Source: Salinimonas chungwhensis DSM 16280
GTDB taxonomy: Bacteria > Pseudomonadota > Gammaproteobacteria > Enterobacterales > Alteromonadaceae
DNA length: 64,000 nucleotides
Direction of reading: 5' to 3'
Assembly: GCF_000378185.1 (NCBI RefSeq)
Contig: NZ_KB899387.1
Location: 1-64,000 of the forward strand
The notes under the pieces are model-generated. The model saw only the letters and a list, made by a program, of their open reading frames with translations, had not been told where the DNA came from and made no database searches. The stretch's first letter is position 1; each line of letters opens with the position of its first letter. Of the stretch, positions 48,101 through 55,648 are shown one piece after another. Position numbers and translations under genes: made by a program.

Positions 48101-48326
48101 ACGGGATGGAATTGTCGGTGATCAGGATCCTAAGCGGTCCGGCCAGGGCTTCATCCGCCCCATTAAATACGGTTACCACAGAGTTGTAGACCCGGTTTAC
48201 CCGATCAAAAGAGGCCCGAGCCGAGGCTAATTCCAGCGAGCTGTCCGCCTGAATCCAGGCAGCATGCGCCATGCCACTGCAACCAATTAGTGCAGAAAGA
48301 AGTGTGGTTTTAAACAAATTGTTCAT
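45162..48326 (-). CDS. Multidomain GH10 endo-1,4-beta-xylanase
   Basis: This 1054-residue secreted enzyme has a signal at 1-22 (GMAHA). An N-terminal beta domain (about 24-122) and a CBM-like beta domain (about 150-300) follow. The GH10 barrel (about 325-645) has acid/base Glu437 in EVVNEFDN and nucleophile Glu576 in YMTELDID. A cadherin-like domain (about 655-745) and two tandem related beta-sandwich domains (about 752-898 and 906-1053) end the protein. Both tandem copies carry a conserved VQTGAPxYxRIY segment. It cleaves the xylan backbone outside the cell. The start ATG overlaps the stop of the PEP-CTERM gene (ATGA), so the two are translationally coupled. Confidence 0.95.
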   Translation of the reverse strand: MNNLFKTTLLSALIGCSGMAHAAWIQADSSLELASARASFDRVNRVYNSVVTVFNGADEALAGPLRILITDNSIPLVEADGYTDSGIPYVMIDAEILNPGESLAVNLQFELQRKRLTYTPILEQNNPDVGVYAQAEGGQSALLNFLGADMRVEAGPPQFVTASVNGVDEPATDNRVGELAVSFESAGDYTLYARVRIGPEGANDDSFYIAQGLGNNQGWVLVNSILGYAAPGEDGYTPGAIVDTGGDDTPGAFRWVKIPDGEYSVENDNTTAIFRYAGREDGLDIDKFVFAPEGVTYTVEQLENGQPGERLPPPDAYVPEGPPLAQGKSKFLGGVCCGAQRPNFEAYWNQVTPENAGKWGSVEAVRDEYNWAGLDEAYQVAKENGFIYKHHVLVWGSQQPEWISALPPEAQLAEIREWFELVNQRYPDIDFIEVVNEFDNAPPDGENDRPDYVDGLRLFNPDTTAQVEAYFIDQGDSPADAAQKASSYDWIVNAFQMARDIFPSSTQLMFNEYSVVNSNDRTQKVIDLANLLQSRNLIDAVGFQGHAFSTTGPLETQRNNVDRIDQQTGLDIYMTELDIDGPDELTQLLEFQRLFPMYWNHPAIEGITVWGYLPGHWREAQGAILAYDNGAEKPALKWLKGYVREVAPQFNQPGTITIDETTEVGTELADFTSFDASGNAHTAQSDVVWSVLGGNEDGRFALDESTGQLTVADNLVPGIYNLYVQVQEGEYTSFARQVQIVVPGDNLPPTVIEYNFAEGVQGWRGDYGTSASVSYDNATPAALLEPDWQASNEQVFIEEVSLSDLTGASLTYTFNVTQEQAEGGLTIQPFVQTGAPSYARIYADAVAVQAGENIISFAPEDNAAGDLTIVERLGVQLNGPLSNGNTQSVAMTHVRLEIPTVIPSAETVVYDFADGDEGMQGEFGTDATVTYQANQQAVSLQPNGTSETHNYILQVGSRDYTDAAITYTLRVNGTPGATELSVQGYVQTGAPDYVRIYGTVEPLSSGSAVFTFYPDSDDAGSIANIERIALQINGAFESDESNQILLERIDVDFP

Positions 48327-49021
48327 AACGCACTCCGTTTACCCGCTCGGTTACGTGACCCCGCGGCTATGCCAGCTAATCCTAACCCGAATAAGGCAAA
48401 TGTCAGGGGTTCACTGACCGATGCCATATTAACCGGATTGATTGCAACGTTATCAATTTGCAGGAAGGATGCGCCAAAGTCGGTCATGTCCGTTGCATCT
48501 GCGCCGAGCAGCAGCTGAAACTCAAGCGTAAGGATGTCCCAGGAAGCGAGCATATCATCCAGCATGACTTCAACGTTGTAGCTTTGGGCACCATCAATGT
48601 CCGCTTCAAGCAGGCTACCCAGTGTGCCATTTGCGTTATAGTAGGCCCCACTGCCATCACCGAGCCCCACTACAAAGTAATCAGCGACGAAGCCCTGGTC
48701 CTGGCTGGTCAGTTCTGAGTTAACATTAAGATCAAAACTCAGCGAATACTGCGTGTCAGCCATCAGGCCCACCCCCTGAAAAAGGGTATTGGCAAAAAAT
48801 GCCTGTGTCTCCGGGCCATCAACGGTTAGCTGAGCAGCACAGTCAGGGGCGCCGACCTGCTGAAAATCATTACCGGCAGCAAGTTCGCCGACGCCATCGG
48901 TATCTTTCTGCCAACCGGCGAAGCTGCAATCAGAAAAGTCCCCGTTAGTGACAAGGTTGGCCTGTGCCTGGTGGGCCGAGGTGAGCGCCAGAAGCAGGCA
49001 AGCTAAAGTAGATTTTTTCAT
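48323..49021 (-). CDS. PEP-CTERM-type exported protein
   Basis: This 232-residue protein has a signal peptide (1-21, ending AQA). A beta-rich, Cys-containing body (NLVTNGDFSDCSFAGW, typical of CBM-like jelly rolls) follows. A C-terminal sorting signal has SEP at 203-205, a hydrophobic helix (206-221) and a basic tail RNRAGKR. This is a variant PEP-CTERM tag (SEPLT instead of the usual PEP), normally processed by an exosortase (XrtA type) not seen in this window. It is translationally coupled upstream of the GH10 xylanase. A role in binding xylan or displaying the enzyme is plausible but unproven. Confidence 0.85.
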   Translation of the reverse strand: MKKSTLACLLLALTSAHQAQANLVTNGDFSDCSFAGWQKDTDGVGELAAGNDFQQVGAPDCAAQLTVDGPETQAFFANTLFQGVGLMADTQYSLSFDLNVNSELTSQDQGFVADYFVVGLGDGSGAYYNANGTLGSLLEADIDGAQSYNVEVMLDDMLASWDILTLEFQLLLGADATDMTDFGASFLQIDNVAINPVNMASVSEPLTFALFGLGLAGIAAGSRNRAGKRSAL

Positions 49022-49219
49022 TCATTTCTCTCTGGTTAATTATTTTAGGAATAAATAATCTCACCTGTACTGCTGTAAAATTAATCAGGCATATCTATTT
49101 CTACCAACCAGATTTAACCTGTCACATGTATTTTTTTTACATCTGCATAACGTTTTTCATTTATATTTATAATAATTTTGCCAGTATTTCGACGCGGGGG
49201 CTGCGTAATCATCAGCGCA
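49022..49219 (-). promoter_or_regulatory. Upstream region of the PEP-CTERM-xylanase operon
   Basis: This AT-rich intergenic DNA should hold the promoter of the leftward PEP-CTERM/GH10 operon. It contains an A8-T8 run with TTTTTTTTACATC at 49131-49143, the same word found upstream of the GH43-GH115 operon. No confident -35/-10 pair was assigned. Confidence 0.4.
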
Positions 49220-50083
49220 TTAATTTTTAATATCTCTGTCGGGTCGCGCGCGCATGAAGCTGGCGAAACGCGGCAGGCCGCGCTGCGTAAAGCCGTAGTA
49301 TTTAAATGTTACCCAACTGCCCACCGGAGGTGGTGTAAGGCGTTGTTGGTCTGTGAATCCGGTGCCCAGTTTAAACTGTTTGCCATTACGTAGCTCAACC
49401 AGCATCGACCCCATCATTCCGGCAAATTTCCCATGGCCTGGTAAATGCGCTATGACCCTGGCCTCATCATCCTCATGACGTTTTGCTTTGAGTAAATTTG
49501 TACTGCGGCCATCTTCATACAATGCGTGTTGATGGTGTAACATTACCCCCTCCCCGCCGGCAGCGGTTACCGCATCAATTTTATGTTCAAGCGCATCCTT
49601 GCAGCAAAGTCTGAACTGGCGTATCAGGACCAGGGTTGGATTATCGGTCAGGGAGATAAGTTGCTGTAATTGCGCTAGCCGTTCGCGAAATGGCACGTTT
49701 GTCACAGGCGTATCGAAGACCATCATTTTAATCTCCTGCCACCGCGCATCCGGCGTATGAGAAAGAACGATAGATGCGATACGCTCAAAGTCACCGGGCC
49801 TGGTCCATAATTCGCCATCCAGAGGTTGAGAGGGCCAGCCCCGGGTGAACCACGCTGGCGCGTGAATTTTATTTCCGTTGCGGGTGATAAGCTGGGAACC
49901 GGTCCAGCGCGCACGGATGCCGTCTAATTTTTCGCTGATGTAATACTCGTTCACCGCTATCTCTGGGCTGTACTTATCCGCCAGTTGTAATGGCCCGGTA
50001 TCAATGGTGCTACCTGGTGTTGCATTTACCGTTTTGGGTAGTAAGACCAGCACTATAAAAATAACAATCCACAACGACCTCAT
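49220..50083 (-). CDS. Periplasmic ATP-dependent DNA ligase (LigE type)
   Basis: This 287-residue protein has an N-terminal signal peptide (MRSLWIVIFIVLVLLPKTVNA). A small ATP-dependent ligase core follows: adenylation Lys52 in EKLDGIRARW, motif III LDGELW (about 88-93), motif IV GGEGVMLH (about 176-183) and motif V LLKAKR. An OB-fold C-terminus follows. Signal-bearing small ligases of this kind (Lig E) occur in Vibrio, Neisseria and Alteromonas relatives and may act on DNA outside the cytoplasm. It lies between xylan genes but has no link to xylan in its sequence; it may be an older resident of the locus. Confidence 0.88.
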   Translation of the reverse strand: MRSLWIVIFIVLVLLPKTVNATPGSTIDTGPLQLADKYSPEIAVNEYYISEKLDGIRARWTGSQLITRNGNKIHAPAWFTRGWPSQPLDGELWTRPGDFERIASIVLSHTPDARWQEIKMMVFDTPVTNVPFRERLAQLQQLISLTDNPTLVLIRQFRLCCKDALEHKIDAVTAAGGEGVMLHHQHALYEDGRSTNLLKAKRHEDDEARVIAHLPGHGKFAGMMGSMLVELRNGKQFKLGTGFTDQQRLTPPPVGSWVTFKYYGFTQRGLPRFASFMRARPDRDIKN

Positions 50084-50230
50084 AATTTCGCCCTTATTAT
50101 CACCATAGCACCAGTGTAGGTGGTACCGGGCAAGAGTAAACTGGACCAGAGGCTGGCCGCGGATCAGGTCGTAAGAAGGTAATGCTCACGTCTTTGGGGT
50201 AAGGCAGAAGGTACGTGGATAGCAGCACTT

Positions 50231-50253
50231 AGCGCCGCATTGAATGCGGCGCT
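50231..50253. repeat. Palindromic hairpin after the GH9 gene
   Basis: A near-perfect 11-bp palindrome (AGCGCCGCATT/AATGCGGCGCT) with a 1-nt centre lies 17 nt past the GH9 stop codon. There is no strong T-run, so it may be a weak terminator or a 3'-end stabilising hairpin. Confidence 0.6.
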
Positions 50254-50269
50254 GTGGTTTTACTGTCTG

Positions 50270-52741
50270 TTACCTGCCAGCGGCTTTCAGTGCTGCGTTA
50301 ACGGCAAATATGTACGCACCGCCGACATTGATAACATATTCGTTTTCACCCCACAGGAAGGGCCAGTTTTCCTTATTTTCCGGAAGATCAGGTTTTAATA
50401 TAAGTACCCCGGGCACAATAGCGCCGCTGATAAAAGAATAATCTGCGCGGTTCATACCATAGGCAACCTTCTTCGACACTGTACCCACATTTGACACAAA
50501 CGAGATATCAGAATCCGGGTGGGTACCGTATAAATAATTAAGTGAGCGGAAAATCAGATCTGTACTGAATAACTCAGGAAACGCCTGATTTAAGTAATAC
50601 TGAGTAACCGCCATTTCCAGAATTGTACCGTTCCCCGCCCAGCCGTACTCAGTTATTACCACGCCGAAGGGGTTGCGCGTGGTGGCTTTTTCCAGCGTCG
50701 GCTGATACTTTTGGGCAGCCTTACGCATACGGTCTTTGTAAGCCTTGTCCATCAGTGGCATTGCCCGTATCGCCAGCACTGCATTTCGGCCAAAATCCGA
50801 CTCGATGTAGGACACCAGCTCATTAACTGCATCCCGATATTGCTTCTCACCCGTGGTGATCAGCAGCTCCACCGCCGCTTTTAGCTTTTCTTCTTGTAGT
50901 CCGCCACCGGTAGTATTACCCACCTGAAACATGTCCGGCTGTTTTTTATCTGCCTCTTGAGCCCACGCCCTGATAGCAGTTTCGCGGCTTTTTCTGGCCA
51001 ATTCTGGCTTATAGTCTTGCAGTGCTCTGCTTGCTGCGGCCAGTGCGGCCATTGAACCATAGTTCAGTGGTGTGGATTTAGAGGTAAACGCCCAGCGGTC
51101 GTCAAAAACACCACTTTGCCTGCCGTCTGACTCGGTTTCTTTCATATCTGCGTTATAGATAAGATTATCCGTCATGGTCAGACCATCACCTAAATGCGTG
51201 TACTGACTAATATCCGGCACGATAATCCCCGGGATGGCATGTCCCACCGCGTCATACTGAGCTAACAACGCTAACGTGCCATGTTCAATTTGTTGCAGAA
51301 TATCCGGCTTACCATCGGGTACGTGAATGTCCACAAATTTTCGGTCATAGTCCACCAGCGTGGTATCACGCTTAAGATCGAATTCTTCCCATGCCTGAAC
51401 CAGGCTTCTAACGGTGCGGTACTGGGTTTGAGTGCGAATATCGTAATCGCCGGCATCGTACCAGCCACCCACGTTTAGCCCAGGGATATGTTCACCGGGT
51501 TCATATCCTGTATCCGTCGTCGGGCCCTGCGCATACAAATCAAAATGCTCATGGTTAACCGGTGCCTGCAACGCATCATCAAGGTGGGATGCGCCGTGCC
51601 ATACCCGATACGCCTCGTTTACCAGAACATGGTCCATCTGCACCGGAAAATAATGGTCAAGAGTAGGATGCCATGCCTTGTCTAACACATCCGATGCAAT
51701 AGCAAACGCCGCCGTGGTGGTATCTCCGTAGCGAAGCTGATAGACGCCGGGCGACGTGATGTCGCTAAAATCGAAGCTGGCGTACTGATACCGGGTATAT
51801 GTACCTTCGTCTTTAGGAACCTGCTGCTTCACCACAGACGTTGAACCGTCGGCATTAACCTTTAACAGGGCAGCCTCGCCTTGACGGCTGGCGTTGGCGT
51901 CCAGCTCAATAATGGCGCGTTTAGTTTGTCCGGGCAAATACCCAACCTGGGAATGGCCAATGACCGGGGGACGTAGCCAGCTTTCATCGGTACTGGCCGT
52001 AAGCTCCCACGTTAAAATATCGCCGGTTTTATCTGCCGGTAACATCGCCCGGACCACAAACCAGCCATTTTGCGCTTTTGCCCGGCCATCATAGAGCGCC
52101 AGCTCGGCATTTTCTGACACGATGGAAACGCGCTTTTGCGCGGTTTCAGGGGCCAGTACCAGATGGTTTCCCCTGGCCAGCGGGACCGGTTCATGCTCGC
52201 CGATTATTTCTTTTACGCCGGTGGGGTAAATAGGAAAAGCACCAGGGCGGCCATCTGCTAAGAACGCGGTTTCCATATAGGTAGCCGGTAAGAACTCCAT
52301 GTTAAAACCGGCTTTTCCTGTTAGTGCGTCAGGGAGCGGCTGGTCGGTGGATAATGTAATTTCCACCCCATTTTCAATGGGCCGGGCACTTATGGTGTAG
52401 GTAAAGTCGAACTCGGGATACGCCAGGGTTGCACTGACTGTCTGGTTTTTCTGGTCAACGTTGCGTTCCACAAAGGTAGGTATCGGATCCCATTGCTCGG
52501 GCGTTGCGCTTAACCGTACATCACCGTTGGTTGCCGTGCGTTCACCAAAATGAATAAGTTCCACCCCGCTTATCTTGGAGTCGCCAAACATACCGTTATA
52601 CCAGTTGCTAAACACCACCACATTTAACCCTGGCTGCTCAAAATAAGCGCTGTCGTTGAGCGCTGGTGCCTTCGCTGTTACGCCTGCCGATGCAGTAAGC
52701 AGTGCGCCTGCTACAGCGCTTTGAATTAAAGACTTTATCAC
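50270..52741 (-). CDS. GH9 glycoside hydrolase (endoglucanase/cellodextrinase type)
   Basis: This 823-residue exported enzyme has a signal peptide ending near ASAGVTAKA. An N-terminal extra beta region (about 30-250) precedes an immunoglobulin-like CelD-N domain (about 258-345). The GH9 (alpha/alpha)6 barrel follows (about 350-820). Catalytic Asp429/Asp432 lie in GWYDAGDYD and the acid is Glu801 in WGENEYVIN. GH9 enzymes usually cleave beta-1,4-glucan, or act as exo-glucosaminidase/cellodextrinase types. In this locus it would handle mixed or cellulosic oligomers with xylan. The start codon is GTG (52741) with GGGAG about 7 nt upstream. Confidence 0.9.
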   Translation of the reverse strand: MIKSLIQSAVAGALLTASAGVTAKAPALNDSAYFEQPGLNVVVFSNWYNGMFGDSKISGVELIHFGERTATNGDVRLSATPEQWDPIPTFVERNVDQKNQTVSATLAYPEFDFTYTISARPIENGVEITLSTDQPLPDALTGKAGFNMEFLPATYMETAFLADGRPGAFPIYPTGVKEIIGEHEPVPLARGNHLVLAPETAQKRVSIVSENAELALYDGRAKAQNGWFVVRAMLPADKTGDILTWELTASTDESWLRPPVIGHSQVGYLPGQTKRAIIELDANASRQGEAALLKVNADGSTSVVKQQVPKDEGTYTRYQYASFDFSDITSPGVYQLRYGDTTTAAFAIASDVLDKAWHPTLDHYFPVQMDHVLVNEAYRVWHGASHLDDALQAPVNHEHFDLYAQGPTTDTGYEPGEHIPGLNVGGWYDAGDYDIRTQTQYRTVRSLVQAWEEFDLKRDTTLVDYDRKFVDIHVPDGKPDILQQIEHGTLALLAQYDAVGHAIPGIIVPDISQYTHLGDGLTMTDNLIYNADMKETESDGRQSGVFDDRWAFTSKSTPLNYGSMAALAAASRALQDYKPELARKSRETAIRAWAQEADKKQPDMFQVGNTTGGGLQEEKLKAAVELLITTGEKQYRDAVNELVSYIESDFGRNAVLAIRAMPLMDKAYKDRMRKAAQKYQPTLEKATTRNPFGVVITEYGWAGNGTILEMAVTQYYLNQAFPELFSTDLIFRSLNYLYGTHPDSDISFVSNVGTVSKKVAYGMNRADYSFISGAIVPGVLILKPDLPENKENWPFLWGENEYVINVGGAYIFAVNAALKAAGR

Positions 52742-52841
52742 GTCACACTCCCATTCAATTGTTAACAGGAGGTTACCAAGTCAGTCTGCAGATAAAATTA
52801 CGATATTGACTTTCAGTATTGTAGTTTCTGCCAGAGACATA

Positions 52842-52868
52842 AAAAAAGAGGCGTTGCGCCTCTTTTTT
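52842..52868. terminator. Terminator after the MFS sugar transporter
   Basis: A perfect 12-bp stem (AAAAAAGAGGCG/CGCCTCTTTTTT) has loop TTG. It lies 34 nt after the transporter stop on the minus strand; the A/T ends give T-runs on both strands, so it can act either way. Confidence 0.88.
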
Positions 52869-52901
52869 AAACCACGTTGTGTCAGATAGCCCACCGCACG
52901 G

Positions 52902-54335
52902 TTAGCCTTCCATATCTTCCAGCTCGCGGCCTTTGGTTTCTTTCACTAACGCGGTAACAAAGAACACCGAGAGTAATGCACAGATAGCGTATAGCCCGTA
53001 CGCGCCGGCCAGTCCAACGCCTGCCAGAAGGATAGGGAATGACCAGGTGATTACAAAATTGGTGCTCCACTGAACCAGCCCGCTAACCGCCAGGCCTGAG
53101 CCGCGTATTTGATTGGGGAACATCTCCCCAAGCATTACCCACATCACCGGGCCCCAGGACATATTGAAGAAAAACACATAGGCATTGGCGGAAATCAGGG
53201 CCATGGTGCCGTATTCACCGAGAATAAGCCGGCCGGTTGGGTCCTGATCGGCATTCAAAAATGCATAAACCATCAGGCTCAGGGTTATCGTCATACCTAT
53301 AGAGCCCCACTTAAGCAGTGGTTTACGGCCTATTTTATCAATAACCATAACGGTAATAACACACGCAGCGATACTGATTGCACCACTGATAATATTAATA
53401 AGCAGAGAATCCGACTCAGAAAAGCCTACTGCCTGCCATAACACCGCGCCATAATAGAAGACCACGTTAATGCCTACCAGTTGCTGAAAAGCAGCCAGAC
53501 CGATACCTACCCAGACAATAGGGCGAATTTTACTGGTCCCTTTTTGCATCAGGTCGGAAAACCGCGGAACATGATCGCCGGCCAGAGAGCCCTCAATATC
53601 TGCAATTTTTCGTTTTGCAGCAACGTCACCGTACAGTCGTGTTAGCACAACCCGGGCTTTGTCGGTGCGCTTTTTGACCATTAAAAAGCGGGGGCTTTCG
53701 GGGATGAAAAACAGCATAAGGAAAAATAGCGATGCAGGAATCAGCTCCATCCAGAACATCCAGCGCCATGCTTCAAACCCCATCCATAACTCACTGGTAG
53801 AGCCCGCAGCAGCATCAGCGAGTAAGTAATTACTTACAAATGCAGCAAATAATCCACTAATAATGGCAATTTGCTGAATCGTGGTGAGCATACCTCTGAA
53901 CCGCGCTGGTGCCACTTCAGAAATGTAGGCTGGCGCCATGACAGATGCGCCACCCACGGCCAGCCCACCAAGAATCCGATACAGCACAAACTCGCCGGAG
54001 TCAGCGGAAACACCTGACCCCCAGGCACTGATAATAAAGAACACCGCAGCGGTCATCAGCAAGGCACGACGGCCAAATTTATCGGCCATCCGTCCGGCAA
54101 AAAATGCACCGACCGCACAACCCAGCAACATACTGGAAACATTAAAGCCTGTTCCCACGCTTTCAGAGTTAAACGCCTGCTGCAGCCCGTCAACCGTGCC
54201 GTTAATCACACCGCTGTCAAAACCAAACAGAAAGCCACCAATGGTGGCAACAATACTGATAAAGATAATAAAAGCGGTGTTGTTCATTGCATCATCGGCA
54301 GACGCGCTGGTCTGCCCGTTCATGGTGTCTTCCAT
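52902..54335 (-). CDS. Sugar:H+ symporter, MFS sugar-porter family (xylose type)
   Basis: This 477-residue 12-helix transporter has the sugar-porter signatures GRMADKFGRR (loop 2-3), PESPRFLMVKKR after helix 6 and GxxPxxWxxxGE-type GPVMWVMLGEMFP. The central loop RWMFWMEL and the GINVVFYYGAVL helix-7 motif match the XylE/GalP/AraE branch. Gene context (next to xylan enzymes, XylR nearby) supports xylose or arabinose uptake into the cytoplasm, but specificity is not proven. It starts 2 nt after the upstream GH43 lipoprotein gene, so the two are cotranscribed. Confidence 0.9.
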   Translation of the reverse strand: MEDTMNGQTSASADDAMNNTAFIIFISIVATIGGFLFGFDSGVINGTVDGLQQAFNSESVGTGFNVSSMLLGCAVGAFFAGRMADKFGRRALLMTAAVFFIISAWGSGVSADSGEFVLYRILGGLAVGGASVMAPAYISEVAPARFRGMLTTIQQIAIISGLFAAFVSNYLLADAAAGSTSELWMGFEAWRWMFWMELIPASLFFLMLFFIPESPRFLMVKKRTDKARVVLTRLYGDVAAKRKIADIEGSLAGDHVPRFSDLMQKGTSKIRPIVWVGIGLAAFQQLVGINVVFYYGAVLWQAVGFSESDSLLINIISGAISIAACVITVMVIDKIGRKPLLKWGSIGMTITLSLMVYAFLNADQDPTGRLILGEYGTMALISANAYVFFFNMSWGPVMWVMLGEMFPNQIRGSGLAVSGLVQWSTNFVITWSFPILLAGVGLAGAYGLYAICALLSVFFVTALVKETKGRELEDMEG

Positions 54336-54337
54336 AC

Positions 54338-55486
54338 TTACTCGGCCTTTTTATACGGGTCGATGGTCACAATGCTGCCATCCGGGCGATGTGTCAATTC
54401 TGTCATCTTAACACTTCTCAACCAGGTTTTGCCGCCGGATAGTGAGCTGTCATGGTAGAAGAGGTACCATTTACCTTTGTATTTGGCAATAGAATGATGG
54501 TTGGTCCAGCCTTCTACCGGGTTCAGAATTACCCCTTGATAAGTAAACGGGCCATACGGATTATCTCCGGTTGCATAAACAATTTTATGGGTATCACCGG
54601 TTGAGTAAGAGAAGTAGTATTTTCCGTCAAACTTGTGGACCCAGGCTGCTTCGAAGAAGCGGCGGTCATTGTCGCCGGTGGTAATTAGCTCACCATTTTC
54701 GTCCAGTATTTCGATTTCCTGTATAGGCTCGGCAAATGACAGCATATCGTCATTTAATTTTGCAATGCGCGGTTTTACTGCAGGTGCATCGTCAGCCGGG
54801 TATTCGTCTTCAGGATTATATTCTTCACCCTCATAGCGTTGTAGCTGGCCGCCCCAGATACCGCCAAAGTACATATAATATTCGCCATCATCGTCTTTAA
54901 ACACGGCCGGATCGATGCTGTAGCTATTGGCCATCGGTTCTGGTTGAGGTTCAAAGGGGCCTGCCGGATTGTCGCTGGTTGCCACGCCGATACGAAATAC
55001 GTCCTGCTTGTCCTTTAACGGAAAGTACAAATAGTACGTACCGTCTTTTTCCGCCGCATCAGGCGCCCAAAGCTGGCGACCTGCCCAGGCAATATCGTCT
55101 ACAGAGAGCGCTTTACCGTGGTCGGTAACTTCGCCACCCACTTCATCCATGGAAAGAATATGGTAGTCGCGCATATCAAAATGATCGCCGTTGTCATTTT
55201 GCGGAATGCCGGACTCCACATCATGTGAAGGATAAATATAAAGTTTACCCTCAAAAACATGGGCTGATGGATCAGCCGTATAAATATGCGTAACCAGCGG
55301 CTCTGAATACCCTGCGGCGTTATCTGCATCACTGGCCATTTGATTATCCTGGCTGGCAGACTGCTGCATATCAGAAGATGTCTGGGTGTCGCCGGTTTCG
55401 TTTTCATTGGTGGGCTGACAGGCACACAGAAGTAACGCTGAAATGGTTAATGAAAGTGTTTTTGCACGAAAAGGTCCTAATGCCAC
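54338..55486 (-). CDS. GH43 lipoprotein, xylosidase/arabinofuranosidase type
   Basis: This 382-residue lipoprotein has a signal ending in the lipobox LCAC (Cys23), so it is membrane-anchored. A Ser/Asp/Gln-rich linker precedes a five-bladed GH43 beta-propeller. The catalytic residues fit: Asp72 (TADPS), Asp192 (SIDPAVF) and acid Glu279 (RRFFEAAW). Members remove xylose or arabinose from xylan side chains or oligomers. A GH43_1-like subfamily is suggested by the tight, short fold without C-terminal domains. It is coupled to the sugar transporter gene downstream, suggesting cleavage products are taken up directly. Confidence 0.9.
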   Translation of the reverse strand: MALGPFRAKTLSLTISALLLCACQPTNENETGDTQTSSDMQQSASQDNQMASDADNAAGYSEPLVTHIYTADPSAHVFEGKLYIYPSHDVESGIPQNDNGDHFDMRDYHILSMDEVGGEVTDHGKALSVDDIAWAGRQLWAPDAAEKDGTYYLYFPLKDKQDVFRIGVATSDNPAGPFEPQPEPMANSYSIDPAVFKDDDGEYYMYFGGIWGGQLQRYEGEEYNPEDEYPADDAPAVKPRIAKLNDDMLSFAEPIQEIEILDENGELITTGDNDRRFFEAAWVHKFDGKYYFSYSTGDTHKIVYATGDNPYGPFTYQGVILNPVEGWTNHHSIAKYKGKWYLFYHDSSLSGGKTWLRSVKMTELTHRPDGSIVTIDPYKKAE

Positions 55487-55648
55487 AACTTTCTCCTTAT
55501 CTTATTGTAATCATTCATTGAAAAGCATTTTGCAGCGAACTGTGCAACTGAGCAATGTTAAACCTTTGCAAAACAAGATAACGCCATTGCGGTATGCAAT
55601 TACATAAAATTTACAAGTCTGCGTTATCGAGTTTAGCCTTTTTGCCTT

